Positions 28,674 to 38,466 are shown, counted from the stretch's first letter. The stretch: DNA of 64,000 nt from Olsenella sp. KGMB02461 (GCF_012584445.1 NZ_JABAHI010000008.1:1364001-1428000), one strand, 5' to 3'. Notes: generated by a model not told the origin, from the sequence alone. Numbers and translations: made by a program.

Positions 28674-29207
28674 ATGACGATGATTCGCGTAGATATCGAG
28701 ACAGTGGTTATTGGCAATGGCCCCATGGCATCCCTAGTGGTGCTCAAGCCGCGCAACGGCGGTTCACGCGCCTATGAGCCGCTTCCTATTCGCATTGGCA
28801 TGGTGGAGGCCTCGGCCATTGGCATGGGGGTGGAGAACCCGCATTCCGACCGCCCTATGACCCATGACCTCTTGCAAGCCGCCATTCATGAGCTGGGGGC
28901 GACCATTACCAGCGTGGCCATCGTGGGCGTGGAGGGTACCACGTTTTTTGCCGAGATAAACCTCACCTCTAAAGCCGGATACCATCTGTCGCTGGACGCT
29001 CGGCCAAGCGACGCGTTGGCGCTGGCGGTGCGTGCCAAAAGCCCTATCTTTGTGGCTGAGTCTGTGATGGCCACCGCCAGCTACCCGGACTTTGATGCGG
29101 TGAAGCGCGATCAAGACAGGCTTGATTTGGAAGCCTTCGACCGCTTTATCGACTCGCTTTCGCCAGAGGATTTCAGGGCCGCTCCGGGGGCTGCCCCAGG
29201 TAAATAA
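28674..29207 (+). CDS. Bifunctional nuclease family protein (DUF151)
   Basis: 177 residues; GGAGGAGG upstream suits ATG 28674 or 28680. It matches the BFN/DUF151 fold: LPIRIGMVEASAIGMGVE at the start of the core, a central RPMTHDLL...LGATITSVAIVGVEGTTFFAEI, and LDARPSDALALAVRAKSPIFV, the strongest family signature. Proteins of this family have reported RNase/DNase activity in plants and a structure in Thermotoga, but the bacterial role is unsettled. It is monocistronic between gyrA and the tRNA pair. Confidence 0.82.
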   Translation: MTMIRVDIETVVIGNGPMASLVVLKPRNGGSRAYEPLPIRIGMVEASAIGMGVENPHSDRPMTHDLLQAAIHELGATITSVAIVGVEGTTFFAEINLTSKAGYHLSLDARPSDALALAVRAKSPIFVAESVMATASYPDFDAVKRDQDRLDLEAFDRFIDSLSPEDFRAAPGAAPGK

Positions 29208-29270
29208 GACTCATGGGAGCTTTTGGGCGCCCAGGGGTTTTGTGGTGAGTTTATCGGTGAAAAATACCTC

Positions 29271-29299
29271 TTGACGCACCCCAAGAACGCGATTAGTAT
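29271..29299 (+). promoter_or_regulatory. Promoter of the tRNA-Ile/tRNA-Ala unit
   Basis: TTGACG (29271-29276), 17-base spacer, TAGTAT (29294-29299), 14 bases before the first tRNA base. Confidence 0.75.
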
Positions 29300-29312
29300 T
29301 GGTTCTTGCGTT

Positions 29313-29389
29313 GGGCCCATAGCTCAGTTGGTCAGAGCGTCCGGCTGATAACCGGGAGGTCACAAGTTCGAACCTTGTTGGGCCCACCA
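29313..29389 (+). tRNA. tRNA-Ile (GAT)
   Basis: 77 bases folding as a standard cloverleaf: acceptor GGGCCCA/TGGGCCC, D-loop AGCTCAGTTGGTCAGAGC, anticodon GAT in the CTGATAA loop, T-loop GTTCGAA, and encoded CCA. Transcribed with tRNA-Ala. Confidence 0.97.
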
Positions 29390-29400
29390 TTTTTTCTGCG

Positions 29401-29444
29401 AATAACCGCCCCAGCGTGGCCGAGTCGCCGCTGGGGCGGTTATT
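29401..29444. repeat. 16-bp hairpin between the two tRNAs
   Basis: Perfect inverted repeat, 29401-29416 with 29429-29444, 12-base loop. It has no T-run after it on the plus strand, so it is more likely a processing signal or partial terminator in the spacer. Confidence 0.7.
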
Positions 29445-29451
29445 GATACGC

Positions 29452-29527
29452 GGGGACGTAGCTCAGCTGGGAGAGCGCGGGCTTTGCAAGCCTGAGGTCG
29501 TGGGTTCGATCCCCATCGTCTCCACCA
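29452..29527 (+). tRNA. tRNA-Ala (TGC)
   Basis: 76 bases: acceptor GGGGACG/CGTCTCC (one G-T pair), D-loop AGCTCAGCTGGGAGAGC, anticodon TGC in the loop CTTTGCAAG, T-loop GTTCGAT, encoded CCA. Ile-GAT and Ala-TGC are usually found in rRNA operon spacers; here they stand alone. Confidence 0.97.
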
Positions 29528-29537
29528 GACTTTTACG

Positions 29538-29568
29538 AGGTCAACCAAGATATTTGGTTGACCTTTTT
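29538..29568 (+). terminator. Terminator of the tRNA unit
   Basis: 11-bp perfect stem AGGTCAACCAA/TTGGTTGACCT (29538-29548 with 29554-29564), 5-base loop, T-run. Confidence 0.9.
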
Positions 29569-29633
29569 CGTTGGTAGGGTCAAATAATGGGTTAAGCCTG
29601 CGCTCTCTTGGGTTGTCAAAACAAAAAAGTGAG

Positions 29634-30959
29634 TCAGTGAGTATGCTCGCTTGGTATAGGTATCAAAATATTGAGTGTGAAGACACTGTCTTCCAAGGTA
29701 GTGGTCATGATGCCTTGATGACGTTCGACGATCTCGCGCATGGATCGGGTACCCCAGCCATGCCAAAGTGTGTCATCTTTGGAAGTCACCTTGATATCTA
29801 CCTGGTCTTTTGCACAGGCATTGCTTACTTCGATGCCAATAAGGTTGCCACGACGATGAACTTGTAAGGCAATGGCACGCTCATTAGGAGCTACTTCTTC
29901 CTGAGCTTCCGTAGCATTGTCGATGGCATTGCCAAAAAGTGAGTAAATGTCGGCGTCATCCATGAAGGCGAGCGAGCTGCCATCGGCCACACAGGTAAAA
30001 GGAATGTGGTGGCGCTGGCAGGCGAGGGCTTTCTCAGTGAGGATGACATCGAGAGCGTCGCAGCCACAGGAAAACATGGCGTCGCGCACGTCGATGATAT
30101 CTTCTAGCTGCTGTAAAACCCCGGGATCGACAGTGGCTTGTGGGGTGAGTTGGCGGATCTGATGTTTAAGATCATGACACTTAAGGTGAAGCTCTTGCAG
30201 GTTATCGCGGGAAATCTCGTATTGACGGCGCTCGGCGGCCAGCAGTTCTTGGGAGAGGCGCGACTGATCTTGGAGTCGCTTACGATAGAGTAGGTCGAAC
30301 TCCATCATGAGCACCAGAAGGCAACCCAAGATGTTGGTGAGGTTCATGAGCAGGGCAGAGATAAAATCCAGGTGGCCCAAGAGCAAAAGGTTGCGGGTGA
30401 GCAGGTTGAAGGCAATCTCAAACACCGCCACCACCCCCATGAGGCCCCAAAGCGAAGAACTCTGGATGGCTTGGAGGCCTTGAGGGTTGATGTGGCGGGC
30501 ATAGCGGCGCCAACAAAGACTATAAACCAGCGCCATGAGCACCAAACCAATGAGATCGATGGCTTGGATGTGGGGTTGCACGAGCCCTAGCTCACCCATA
30601 ACCACCTGCACTAACATGCGCAGGGTACTCCAGAGGCATTGGACAGAGAACGCAGCCACGGTGATAAACAGCACGGTATAACGGGTAATGTCGAAGCATA
30701 GGCTGATAACTACTGCCGTTCCCACCAGAAGGCCAATCAAGGGTAAGGAAAACGTGGTGAGCGGCATAGCATGGGGATCTATCTGCTGGATGGTGCATTG
30801 AAGCCAGCCGTTGAAGATGGCTACTGCAGCCATGAATCCTACCGAGAAGAGCAACCGTCTTAAAAAGTGAGGCCTGCGAGGAAGCTTGTAGCAAAACATA
30901 GCAGCTGCTGCGGCAATTTGGGCTAACAGTAAGAGGCAGAAGGTGATCCAGTCAGCCAT
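29634..30959 (-). CDS. AgrC-like membrane sensor histidine kinase (module 1)
   Basis: 441 residues from ATG 30959, which overlaps the regulator stop (ATGGCTGA), so translation is coupled; an ATG at 30977 is less likely. About six membrane helices fill the first 230 residues with almost no extracellular domain. A short coiled linker (QELLAAERRQYEISRDN) leads to the phospho-acceptor helix KCHDLKHQIRQL and a GHKL ATPase domain (N box DADIYSLFGNAIDNATEA, G box HGWGTRSMREIV). This is the HPK10/AgrC-type layout, normally paired with LytTR regulators and often sensing peptides or small molecules at the membrane. No AgrD-like or AgrB-like gene is present. Ligand unknown. Confidence 0.85.
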   Translation of the reverse strand: MADWITFCLLLLAQIAAAAAMFCYKLPRRPHFLRRLLFSVGFMAAVAIFNGWLQCTIQQIDPHAMPLTTFSLPLIGLLVGTAVVISLCFDITRYTVLFITVAAFSVQCLWSTLRMLVQVVMGELGLVQPHIQAIDLIGLVLMALVYSLCWRRYARHINPQGLQAIQSSSLWGLMGVVAVFEIAFNLLTRNLLLLGHLDFISALLMNLTNILGCLLVLMMEFDLLYRKRLQDQSRLSQELLAAERRQYEISRDNLQELHLKCHDLKHQIRQLTPQATVDPGVLQQLEDIIDVRDAMFSCGCDALDVILTEKALACQRHHIPFTCVADGSSLAFMDDADIYSLFGNAIDNATEAQEEVAPNERAIALQVHRRGNLIGIEVSNACAKDQVDIKVTSKDDTLWHGWGTRSMREIVERHQGIMTTTLEDSVFTLNILIPIPSEHTH

Positions 30960-31677
30960 GGGAGGCCTCCATGGCAAGCCAGGTACACACCTGATTCATC
31001 ACTTCTTCTCGTCGGGAAGCAGTAACAGGAATAGTGTCGCCGGAAGCGAGGCAGAGACCTTTCTCAGTAATTCCTTCGATGGATGCCATGGACACTAGAC
31101 AAGAGGGGTTGCAGCGCACAAAAGGCAGGTGGGCAATCTCTTCTTCTACTACGGCCAGCTGGCTATGGCGAGAGATATTCTCATAGGGAGGTGTCCGATG
31201 GTAGATGACCGTATGGTTTTTGACCTCGATATAGGTGAGGGTGGAAAGAGGAATTACCTGGAGGTGGCCCCGGGAGGAAAGCACGATGGATTGGGAGTCT
31301 TTGCGGGCCAGGCGCTTTTTGAGGCGCTTCATCTGGAGGCAGAAGGCGCCCCAATCCACAGGCTTTACTAGATAGCCAGCGGCTCCTACCTCCCAACTGG
31401 CAACGGCGTATTGGGCCAGCGACGTGACAAAGGTGATGGGGCGGTCCACCGAGCGCTCCCTAAGGATATGGGCGGCGCGCATGCCATTCATTCCAGGCAT
31501 CTCGATATCAAAAAAGAGAAGGTCGAAAGGGATTTTCTCGGCAAGAAATGTGGCAGCGTCAGAGAACGTCGATATAGAGAGTACACAATCCGGTTGAGTG
31601 GATTCCCATTGGGTGAGATAGGCAGTGAGGGCGGCAGTATCCGTAGGTTCATCTTCGACGATGGCAACGCGCCACAT
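30952..31677 (-). CDS. LytTR response regulator (module 1)
   Basis: 241 residues from ATG 31677 (GAAGGGGG upstream), not the TTG at 31695. Receiver domain with acidic pocket VEDE, phospho-acceptor Asp57 in LLFFDIEMPGMNG, conserved Thr/Ser (VTSLAQYA) and Lys (LVKPVDW). The C-terminal LytTR domain (about 138-235) includes LTYIEVKNHTVIYH and VRCNPSCLVSM. LytTR domains bind pairs of about 9-bp repeats roughly 21 bp apart. It is divergent from the GH3 lipoprotein gene 171 bases away, its most likely target. Confidence 0.88.
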   Translation of the reverse strand: MWRVAIVEDEPTDTAALTAYLTQWESTQPDCVLSISTFSDAATFLAEKIPFDLLFFDIEMPGMNGMRAAHILRERSVDRPITFVTSLAQYAVASWEVGAAGYLVKPVDWGAFCLQMKRLKKRLARKDSQSIVLSSRGHLQVIPLSTLTYIEVKNHTVIYHRTPPYENISRHSQLAVVEEEIAHLPFVRCNPSCLVSMASIEGITEKGLCLASGDTIPVTASRREEVMNQVCTWLAMEASHG

Positions 31678-31848
31678 ACCGTTCCCCCTTCGCAACCAGG
31701 TGTCACACGTTTCATTGGGGTCATTTTACGACAGCTTTCAGGAAAGTCTTCGAGCGCTTCCTAGTATGGCCTTAAGGGAATGCGAGAGGCCTGTCACTTG
31801 CAACTCTGCCTTACAGGCGGGTCTCTTGCCATAAGGAGAGGATGCGTT

Positions 31849-34368
31849 ATGACTCAGAAGACTAGTATGTCCCGTCGCGCGTTTGTGGTGGGTTCGGCCG
31901 GTGTGGCTGGCGCGTTGGCGCTGACAGGCTGCAACAACGGTGCTCCGCAGGCCCAGGCAGAAAGTTCGGCTGACCTGCCCAAACCGGAGGATTACCCCAT
32001 TGACCCCGACGGCGACGATGTTGAGGCCAAGTGGACCTCCGAGAAGGTCCGCAAAGATGGCTGGACACGCGTGACTAATCCCGATGGTGGTCAAGAATTG
32101 GGTGTGATGGATGAAGGTCGCATCATCCAGGTGGCTGGCCTTGCCTTCCGTGATATGGATGGCGACGGCAAACTGTCGCTCTTCGAAGATTGGCGCCAAT
32201 CCAATGAGGATCGTGCGGCAGATCTGGCTTCCAAGCTTTCTGCCAAGGAGTGCATCCAGCTCATGTGGCATGGCGGTGTGCAGGCTACCATGGATAGGCC
32301 TGGGGTAGAGAGCGATCCCTCCGACATGAGCCTGCTGGATTCTGGCTCCTGTGCGGGTGTCTCCAGGCTTACGCCTAATGAGGATTCCTATGCGTCGGCC
32401 ATCGAGTGGATCAACAGCGTGCAGGAGAAGTGCGAGCAGCGCCCTTGGGGCATTCCTTACCTCAACTCCTACGATCCCTACTTCATCATGGGCATCCCCA
32501 GTACGGTGGGTCTGGCCCCGGCTATGGACAAGGATGTGTGGCGCAAGGCTGGCATGTGGATCGGCCGCGCCTGCCGCGCCACAGGGCACCGCTGCGAATT
32601 GGGGCCTCAGATCGATCTTTATACTCATCCTACAGTAGCCCGTCTGAACGGAGCAGAGACCGAGGATCCTGCACTGGCCCGCGACTTCACGGCAGCCTTT
32701 GGAGGCGGACTGCAGTCTACCTGGGGTGATGACGAAGCTAAAGAGGACTTGGGCTGGGGCAAGGATTCGGTAGGCGTAATGCTCAAACACTTCGTGGGCG
32801 CTGGCGCCATCGAAGGTGGTCGCAACGATCATGGCGACTATGGCAAGTACGACGTGTTCCCCGGTGGCAATTACAAAGCTCACCTGGTGCCCTTCTTGGA
32901 TGGCGGCATGAAGCTGGATTCCAAGACGGGTCAGATGTCGGCAGTGATGCCCAACTACGGCATGCCCTTCTCTGAAGACGGTGAATACGGCCTGCGTGTG
33001 GGCGGCGGTTTTAACAAGAAGCAGCTTTCCATCCTTCGCAATGCCGGCTGGGACGGCATGATCTGCACCGACTGGGGCATCATCACCAGCGGCCGCGGCA
33101 CCGAGAGCATGGATGAGCAGCAGCGCTACAAGCTGATGTTAGATGCCTCCGTAGACCAATATGGCGGCGGCTTTAGTCCTGACGAGGTGGGAATGCCGGT
33201 GTTCGAGCAGCTGGAGAGCGAGCTCGGCGAAGACGAGGCACTAGACCGCGTGCGCGACTCTGCTCGCCGTATCCTTACCTTCATGGCAAATGTCGAGCTT
33301 TTCGACCAGCCTTACTCTGACCGCGACTATGCCAAGTCCATCTTTGATTCCCAAGCAGCTGCTGACTTTGCCCAGGACTGCAACGACAAGTGCGTGATCA
33401 TGCTCAAGAATGCCGGTGGCGTGGTGGCTAAGGATGGTATCTCTGGCAAACCCAAGGCCTATATCCCTCAGACCTATACGCCCTCTTCTTCCAGCTTCTT
33501 TGGAGTCACACCGGCCTCTGCCGCCCCCTGTCTTGACCTGGACGTCTTTGGCGAATACTTCGACGTGGTGACCGATACGGTGGGTGATCCAACAGGAGAT
33601 CCGCTGGAGGGCGAGACGGACAAACAACTTCAAGAGTCCGACGTCCAACGCGTAGCTGATCTCTCTGATGTGGACTATGCCATCATCAAGGTAAAGAACC
33701 CTCAGGATGCCTTGGACGGCGTGCAGGAGAACGAAGATAAATCTGTGACCTATCTGCCTATTTCCCTGCAGTATCGCCCCTACACCGCCAACGGCTCCAA
33801 TGTGAGGCAGACCTCCATTGCAGGCGATCCTTCTGACGGCCAGCAGTGGTATGACCATGGCACTGAGTCCGGCGTGGCCATGGAGAACCGCTCCTATTAT
33901 GGTCAATCCACTCATGCCACCAATGAAAGCGATCTTGATCTGGTGATCTCCACCAAAGAGAAGTTGCCTCAAGGCGCCAAGCTCATCCTTGTGGTAGAAG
34001 CCGATCACCCCATGGTCTTCTCGGATATCGAGCCCTATGCCGACGTGATCCTCATGAGCTGGGCAGGCGACGCCGGCCCCACCGGCTCGGGCTTCAATGT
34101 GAGCCCCAGCTCCTATGCACGCATCATCACTGGTCAGGTAGAGCCCTCCGGCCTGCTTAACTTCCAGATGCCAGCCTCCATGGACACTGTCGAAGCTCAG
34201 CTAGAAGATGTGCCTCGCGACATGGAGTGCTACAAAGACTCCGAGGGTAGCACCTACGACTTCTGCTTTGGCCTTAATTGGAGCGGCAAAATCGACGACG
34301 AGCGTACCAAGATTTATAGTGCAGATCCGCTCACCGCTCCTGAGGCAGAGGTCAAGGCCACTGATTAA
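31849..34368 (+). CDS. Tat-exported GH3 lipoprotein (module 1)
   Basis: 839 residues from ATG 31849 (AAGGAGAGG upstream). The N-terminus is a twin-arginine signal (SRRAFVVGSAG) with lipobox LTGC, so the mature protein is lipid-anchored outside the cell. A calcium-type loop DMDGDGKLSLFEDW lies at about 102-115, as in many GH3 enzymes. The GH3 barrel has LKHFVGAGAIEGGRNDH near 310 and the nucleophile Asp in ICTDWG near 407; the alpha/beta second domain ends with DFCFGLNWSG. The family cleaves terminal beta-glycosides; the substrate cannot be told. Divergent from the module 1 regulator, with its own terminator. 50-60% similar by eye to the other three lipoprotein copies (not computed). Confidence 0.88.
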   Translation: MTQKTSMSRRAFVVGSAGVAGALALTGCNNGAPQAQAESSADLPKPEDYPIDPDGDDVEAKWTSEKVRKDGWTRVTNPDGGQELGVMDEGRIIQVAGLAFRDMDGDGKLSLFEDWRQSNEDRAADLASKLSAKECIQLMWHGGVQATMDRPGVESDPSDMSLLDSGSCAGVSRLTPNEDSYASAIEWINSVQEKCEQRPWGIPYLNSYDPYFIMGIPSTVGLAPAMDKDVWRKAGMWIGRACRATGHRCELGPQIDLYTHPTVARLNGAETEDPALARDFTAAFGGGLQSTWGDDEAKEDLGWGKDSVGVMLKHFVGAGAIEGGRNDHGDYGKYDVFPGGNYKAHLVPFLDGGMKLDSKTGQMSAVMPNYGMPFSEDGEYGLRVGGGFNKKQLSILRNAGWDGMICTDWGIITSGRGTESMDEQQRYKLMLDASVDQYGGGFSPDEVGMPVFEQLESELGEDEALDRVRDSARRILTFMANVELFDQPYSDRDYAKSIFDSQAAADFAQDCNDKCVIMLKNAGGVVAKDGISGKPKAYIPQTYTPSSSSFFGVTPASAAPCLDLDVFGEYFDVVTDTVGDPTGDPLEGETDKQLQESDVQRVADLSDVDYAIIKVKNPQDALDGVQENEDKSVTYLPISLQYRPYTANGSNVRQTSIAGDPSDGQQWYDHGTESGVAMENRSYYGQSTHATNESDLDLVISTKEKLPQGAKLILVVEADHPMVFSDIEPYADVILMSWAGDAGPTGSGFNVSPSSYARIITGQVEPSGLLNFQMPASMDTVEAQLEDVPRDMECYKDSEGSTYDFCFGLNWSGKIDDERTKIYSADPLTAPEAEVKATD

Positions 34369-34386
34369 TGGCTTGTAGGGGTGAAG

Positions 34387-34427
34387 GGGTTTCTCGGCAG
34401 CCTGATGGCGTTCTTACCGAGAAACCC
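34387..34427. repeat. Inverted pair of the 13-bp word after GH3-1
   Basis: Exact reverse copy at 34387-34399 and a one-mismatch forward copy at 34415-34427; 11-bp stem with a 19-base loop, 19 bases after the GH3 stop codon. Confidence 0.85.
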
Positions 34428-34515
34428 TTACCTCCAAAGATCGAGAGCCCTAGGCAGTCCCTTCTAGTTTCTCAGGTGACTCTTGCACTGGTGGCAAGGT
34501 CCCCTCTCTCCTTAT

Positions 34516-34549
34516 CGCCTCCTGCGTTGGCAGACGCAGGAGGCGTTTT
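34516..34549 (+). terminator. Terminator of GH3-1
   Basis: 12-bp perfect stem CGCCTCCTGCGT/ACGCAGGAGGCG, 6-base loop, then TTTT. Confidence 0.9.
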
Positions 34550-34768
34550 CTATGCGTAGGGGCGTTCTGTTTGTTTACAGATATGAGGGGACCCTGCTGC
34601 GACATAGCCCTGTAACCTATGAGCGCTAGCCTAGGGTTGGATACGTTTGGTCTTCCTTGGTATCTTTCCCTGCATCCTTTGGGAGAAGGTGTGGGGATCT
34701 CATTGTCCGCTTTACGGCCATCTCTTGAGCTAAGGGAAGTGGCCAGGCATTGCTATGGAGTGTTGTCT

Positions 34769-36235
34769 ATGCATAAAACCAAGGGTTTAGGAAGGTTGGC
34801 GCAGCTGGTCTGCCTTGTGATGGCAGTCTTTTGCGCGTTCTCTTTGGCAGCCCCGGTGCCTGCGTTGGCAGACGTGGAGTCTGTGAAAGGCAAGACCTAC
34901 CGCATTACCACCGACACCACTTTCGCCCCCTTCGAGTATCGCGATTCCAACGGCGACTTGGTGGGTATCGACATGGACCTCATCCGCGCCATTGCTGAGG
35001 AAGAGGGTTTCAACGTGCAGATCGAGTCGCTGGGATTCAATGCCGCCATGGTGGCCACTGAGTCCGGCAACTCCGATATGACCATTGCCGGCGCTTCCAT
35101 CACCGACGAGCGCAAGCAGACCTATGACTTCTCTGACCCCTACTTTGACTCTGGCGTGCTTATGGCGGTGCCCGAGTCCTCCGACATTGCAGGCTATCAG
35201 GATCTCAAAGGCAAGAAAGTCGTGGTGAAGACCGGCACCGAGGGCGAGACCTTTGCCAAGTCCATCCAGGATCAATATGGCTTCGACATCGTCTCGGTAG
35301 ATCAAACCTCCACCATGGTGCAGATGCTCCAGGCCGGCCAGGCCGATGCCATGTTCGACGACTATCCCATCATCGCCTATGGCATCGCGCAGGGCAACGG
35401 CATGAAGTCGGTGACCCAGAAAGAGGCAGGCAACTCCTACGGAGCCGTAGTGGCCAAGGGCAAGAATCAAGACTTGCTCCAGGCTTTCAACGAGGGTCTG
35501 GCCAAGCTCAAGGCCGATGGCCGCTACGACCAGATCATGGAGAAGTATCTGGGCGACAACGCCACCAAGGCAGAGCAAACCAGCTTCTTCGGCCTGCTGC
35601 AGCAAAGTGCTCCCGCGCTTCTTACGGGCGTGAAAAACACCCTGCTGGTCACGGTAGTGGCCTTCGCAGGCGCTCTGGTGCTGGGCATCCTCTTTGGTCT
35701 CATGAAGATCTCCGGCTCCAAGATCCTTCGCGCCATCGCTTCCTTCTATGTATGGCTCTTCCGCGGCACCCCGCTGCTCATCTGGGCGTTCTTCTTCTAC
35801 TTCGCCCTGCCTCAGGTTGCCGGCGTCAAACTCTCGGTCTTTGCGGTGGGCGCGCTGGCGTTGGCGCTCAACGCCGGTTCCTACATCACCGAGATCGTCC
35901 GCGGCGCCATTCAATCTGTGGACCCGGGTCAAACCGAGGCTGCCCGCTGCCTGGGGTGCTCTTCTGGCCTCACTATGCGTGCCATCGTGTTTCCTCAGGC
36001 CGCCAAGATCGCCACGCCTTCCCTCATCAACCAGCTCATCATCATGGTGAAGGATTCCTCGATCCTTCTGGCCATAGGCTTTGGCGAGCTGCTCTACCAG
36101 GCACAGCAGATCTATGCCGCCAACCTGCGCGTGAGCGAGGTGCTCTTCATTGTCGCCATGTTCTACCTGGTGACCATCTCGCTGCTCACCATGCTTGCCA
36201 ACTGGGCCACAAGGAGGTTCTCCGAAAATGGCTAA
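34769..36235 (+). CDS. Polar amino acid ABC transporter, fused binding protein and permease
   Basis: 488 residues from ATG 34769, chosen because a clean signal peptide ([25 protein letters not shown]) follows. Residues about 40-285 are a family 3 periplasmic-type binding protein ([31 protein letters not shown]). The C-terminal about 200 residues are a GlnP/HisM-type permease with its EAA-like loop ([22 protein letters not shown]). The fusion is the GlnPH arrangement known from Gram-positives. With the ATPase downstream (8-base overlap) it should import glutamine, glutamate or another polar amino acid. It interrupts the TCS-GH3 modules but has no visible link to them. Confidence 0.9.
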   Translation: MHKTKGLGRLAQLVCLVMAVFCAFSLAAPVPALADVESVKGKTYRITTDTTFAPFEYRDSNGDLVGIDMDLIRAIAEEEGFNVQIESLGFNAAMVATESGNSDMTIAGASITDERKQTYDFSDPYFDSGVLMAVPESSDIAGYQDLKGKKVVVKTGTEGETFAKSIQDQYGFDIVSVDQTSTMVQMLQAGQADAMFDDYPIIAYGIAQGNGMKSVTQKEAGNSYGAVVAKGKNQDLLQAFNEGLAKLKADGRYDQIMEKYLGDNATKAEQTSFFGLLQQSAPALLTGVKNTLLVTVVAFAGALVLGILFGLMKISGSKILRAIASFYVWLFRGTPLLIWAFFFYFALPQVAGVKLSVFAVGALALALNAGSYITEIVRGAIQSVDPGQTEAARCLGCSSGLTMRAIVFPQAAKIATPSLINQLIIMVKDSSILLAIGFGELLYQAQQIYAANLRVSEVLFIVAMFYLVTISLLTMLANWATRRFSENG

Positions 36236-37037
36236 CACCACCCCTACCAAGAAAACCAACCCTCAAACCTCGACGGCTGCCGCTGCTCCTGAGGCTGCTG
36301 CTGCCGAGAAGCCCATCATCCAGGTGGTGGACCTTCACAAGTCTTTTGGCGACAACCAGGTGCTGGACGGCATTAACCTGGATGTGCGCAAGGGCGAGGT
36401 CATCACCATCATCGGGCCTTCAGGCTCAGGCAAATCCACCCTGCTGCGCTGCCTCAACGCGCTGGAGCAGCCCACCTCCGGCCAGGTGGTCTTTGATGGA
36501 TTGAACCTCATGGCCCCTGACGTGGATATCGACGCGGTGCGCTGCCGCATTGGCATGGTCTTCCAACACTTCAACCTCTTCCCCCATATGAGCGTGTTGG
36601 AAAACATCACCTTTGCTCCCATGCACAATCTGGGGCTCACTCAACAAGAGGCCGAGGATCGCGCCCGCGCCCTCCTTGAGGACGTAGGCCTTGCCGAAAA
36701 GGCAGATGCCAAACCCAGCTCTCTTTCTGGCGGTCAGAAGCAGCGTGTGGCCATCGCCCGCGCCCTGGCCATGCGCCCCGAGGTATTGCTCTTCGACGAG
36801 GCCACCAGCGCTCTGGACCCCGAGATGGTCAAAGACGTCTTGGACATCATGCGCCGTCTGGCAGACGAGGGCGACACCATGATCGTGGTCACCCACGAGA
36901 TGGGCTTTGCCCGCGAGGTCTCAGACCGCGTGATCTTCACCGAAGGCGGCCACATCGACTGCCAAGGCACCCCCGAGGAGCTCTTTGAAAACCCGCCCAC
37001 CGAGCGCCTTCGCGAGTTCCTTTCCAAGGTGCTCTAA
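36228..37037 (+). CDS. Polar amino acid ABC transporter ATPase (GlnQ type)
   Basis: 269 residues from ATG 36228, coupled to the permease by an ATGGCTAA overlap and preceded by AAGGAGG. After about 30 low-complexity Ala/Thr/Pro residues come Walker [11 protein letters not shown] loop [10 protein letters not shown], signature [15 protein letters not shown], Walker [15 protein letters not shown] and switch VTHEMGFA. Typical of amino acid importers. The low-complexity front contains an exact 13-bp repeat copy (AEKP). Confidence 0.93.
   Translation: MANTTPTKKTNPQTSTAAAAPEAAAAEKPIIQVVDLHKSFGDNQVLDGINLDVRKGEVITIIGPSGSGKSTLLRCLNALEQPTSGQVVFDGLNLMAPDVDIDAVRCRIGMVFQHFNLFPHMSVLENITFAPMHNLGLTQQEAEDRARALLEDVGLAEKADAKPSSLSGGQKQRVAIARALAMRPEVLLFDEATSALDPEMVKDVLDIMRRLADEGDTMIVVTHEMGFAREVSDRVIFTEGGHIDCQGTPEELFENPPTERLREFLSKVL
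36302..36314 (+). repeat. TGCCGAGAARCCC word (in GlnQ-type gene)
   Basis: Exact copy, in frame as AEKP just before the ATPase domain. Confidence 0.85.
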
Positions 37038-37079
37038 CCTCACAGGCCCAATCAAGACGCATGTCGCGGCTATTCGGCG

Positions 37080-37123
37080 AGCCTTGGAGCCCCTCTTTAC
37101 CGAGGTGACTCCAAGGCTATTTT
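37080..37123 (+). terminator. Terminator of the ABC transporter
   Basis: 10-bp stem AGCCTTGGAG/CTCCAAGGCT (37080-37089 with 37109-37118) followed by ATTTTTG. Lies before the convergent module 2 kinase. Confidence 0.85.
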
Positions 37124-38424
37124 TGTGAGGTGGTTCCTGCCGGCAAAAGGATGTTTACCGAGAAACGCCCCTCCTGTGCGCAGAAGGCAATGGTGCCCCC
37201 GGCGCGTCTCACTACCTCTGTCATGGACTTCGTGCCCCAGCCATGGCCGGGATCCGTTTTGGTGGTGATGGGAAGCCCATCGCTGAAGGCGGGGGCGTGT
37301 GGGCAGGCATTGCTTATATGGATGAGCGTCATGGCTCCCTTGCGGCGCACATCCACGACCACACTGTGGTCAGCATCTTGAGGGAGCTTTGAGATGGCTT
37401 CAGCGGCGTTGTCGAGACTGTTACCAAAAAGCGAGTAGATGTCGGCTTCAGAAAGCTGTGTGAGCGCGGCCCCATCTGCAATGACAGACAGGGAAATGCC
37501 TTGTGGCCTAAAGGCCAAGGCCTTCTCGGTAAGGATGACATCGAGGCCTCGATTGCCGGTAACAAAGAAGGCATCTCGCTCTTGGGCGGCAGCCAAAGCT
37601 TTTCGAGCTGCCTCGGGAGCAATGGCGGCAGCGCGTACTTGATGCTTTAGGTCGTGACTGCGACGCATAAGCTCGTCGACATTGGCAGCAGAGAGCTCGT
37701 ATTGGCGACGCTCCAAGGCGCGCGCCTGCTGAGTGGCAGCGGCTTCCATAGCCTGCTGCTGACCCAAAAGCAGATGGAATTGCATGAAGAAGACGGTGAC
37801 ACAGGCAAAAATATGGGCGAGGCCAAAGTAGATCTGTTGGTAGGCGTTCAATCCTCCCATGGCCATTTGGCGCTCCACAGAAAAAAGTCCCACCTCGAAC
37901 ACCATCACAAAGGCGGCCACCCAGGCCATCCAAGGGGTTTCCATATATTGCAGGCCGCTCTGAGTGATTTTGCGGGCAAAGAACCAAGCGCACAATCCGT
38001 AGGTGACAATAAATAAAATGATGGTTGAGGGCATGATTTGGTCGGGGTTGTCATAGGTAAACAAGCCCAATCGAGTGACGCTCATACGAAAGAAGGCTTC
38101 TAGGCCTGCCCAGAGGTTTTGCACGCTGTAGCCGGCGGTGCAGCAAAAGAGTGCGACCCAAGGGCCCACAGAGAAGCAGGTCAAGATGACAAGGGTGAGC
38201 GTGCAGAGCAGAAGTGCCCAGCATGCGATCTCCACCAGGGAAGTGATCTCTGCATTGGCGAGATTCTGGGCGGCCAACGCGGCTGCCATGCAACCCAAAA
38301 ACAAGAGAGGAATGCAGAGGGTGAGGCGAGCACCAAAATGAGGTCTGCGCGGCAAGCGCGAGGCAAAGAGAGCTACTCCAAAAAAGACTTGCAAAAAAGT
38401 GAGGGCAGAGAGCGCGAGTGTCAT
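37117..38424 (-). CDS. AgrC-like membrane sensor histidine kinase (module 2)
   Basis: 435 residues from ATG 38424 (AAAGG five bases upstream); the open frame to 38487 only adds sequence made by a 13-bp repeat copy. Same plan as the module 1 kinase: six or so membrane helices, linker ARALERRQYELSAANVDEL, phospho-acceptor SHDLKHQVRAAA, N box EADIYSLFGNSLDNAAEA and G box HGWGTKSMTEVV. Located after its regulator, 78 bases apart. Confidence 0.85.
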   Translation of the reverse strand: MTLALSALTFLQVFFGVALFASRLPRRPHFGARLTLCIPLLFLGCMAAALAAQNLANAEITSLVEIACWALLLCTLTLVILTCFSVGPWVALFCCTAGYSVQNLWAGLEAFFRMSVTRLGLFTYDNPDQIMPSTIILFIVTYGLCAWFFARKITQSGLQYMETPWMAWVAAFVMVFEVGLFSVERQMAMGGLNAYQQIYFGLAHIFACVTVFFMQFHLLLGQQQAMEAAATQQARALERRQYELSAANVDELMRRSHDLKHQVRAAAIAPEAARKALAAAQERDAFFVTGNRGLDVILTEKALAFRPQGISLSVIADGAALTQLSEADIYSLFGNSLDNAAEAISKLPQDADHSVVVDVRRKGAMTLIHISNACPHAPAFSDGLPITTKTDPGHGWGTKSMTEVVRRAGGTIAFCAQEGRFSVNILLPAGTTSQK

Positions 38425-38466
38425 AGGAACCTTTAGGCAGAAAGGGGAGTGGCTGGCAGGGCGGCG

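Larger units (their letters stand above)
34369..34768. other. GH3-1 to ABC transporter intergenic region
   Basis: 400 bases with an inverted pair of the 13-bp word (34387-34427), a terminator (34516-34549), and the presumed promoter region of the transporter. A long in-frame extension of the transporter ORF (from 34619) has no signal-peptide or coding logic. Confidence 0.55.

Noticed and set aside
34619-34768. 50-codon N-terminal extension of the ABC transporter ORF
   Set aside because: The extension precedes a clean signal peptide starting at 34769 and has no ribosome binding site.
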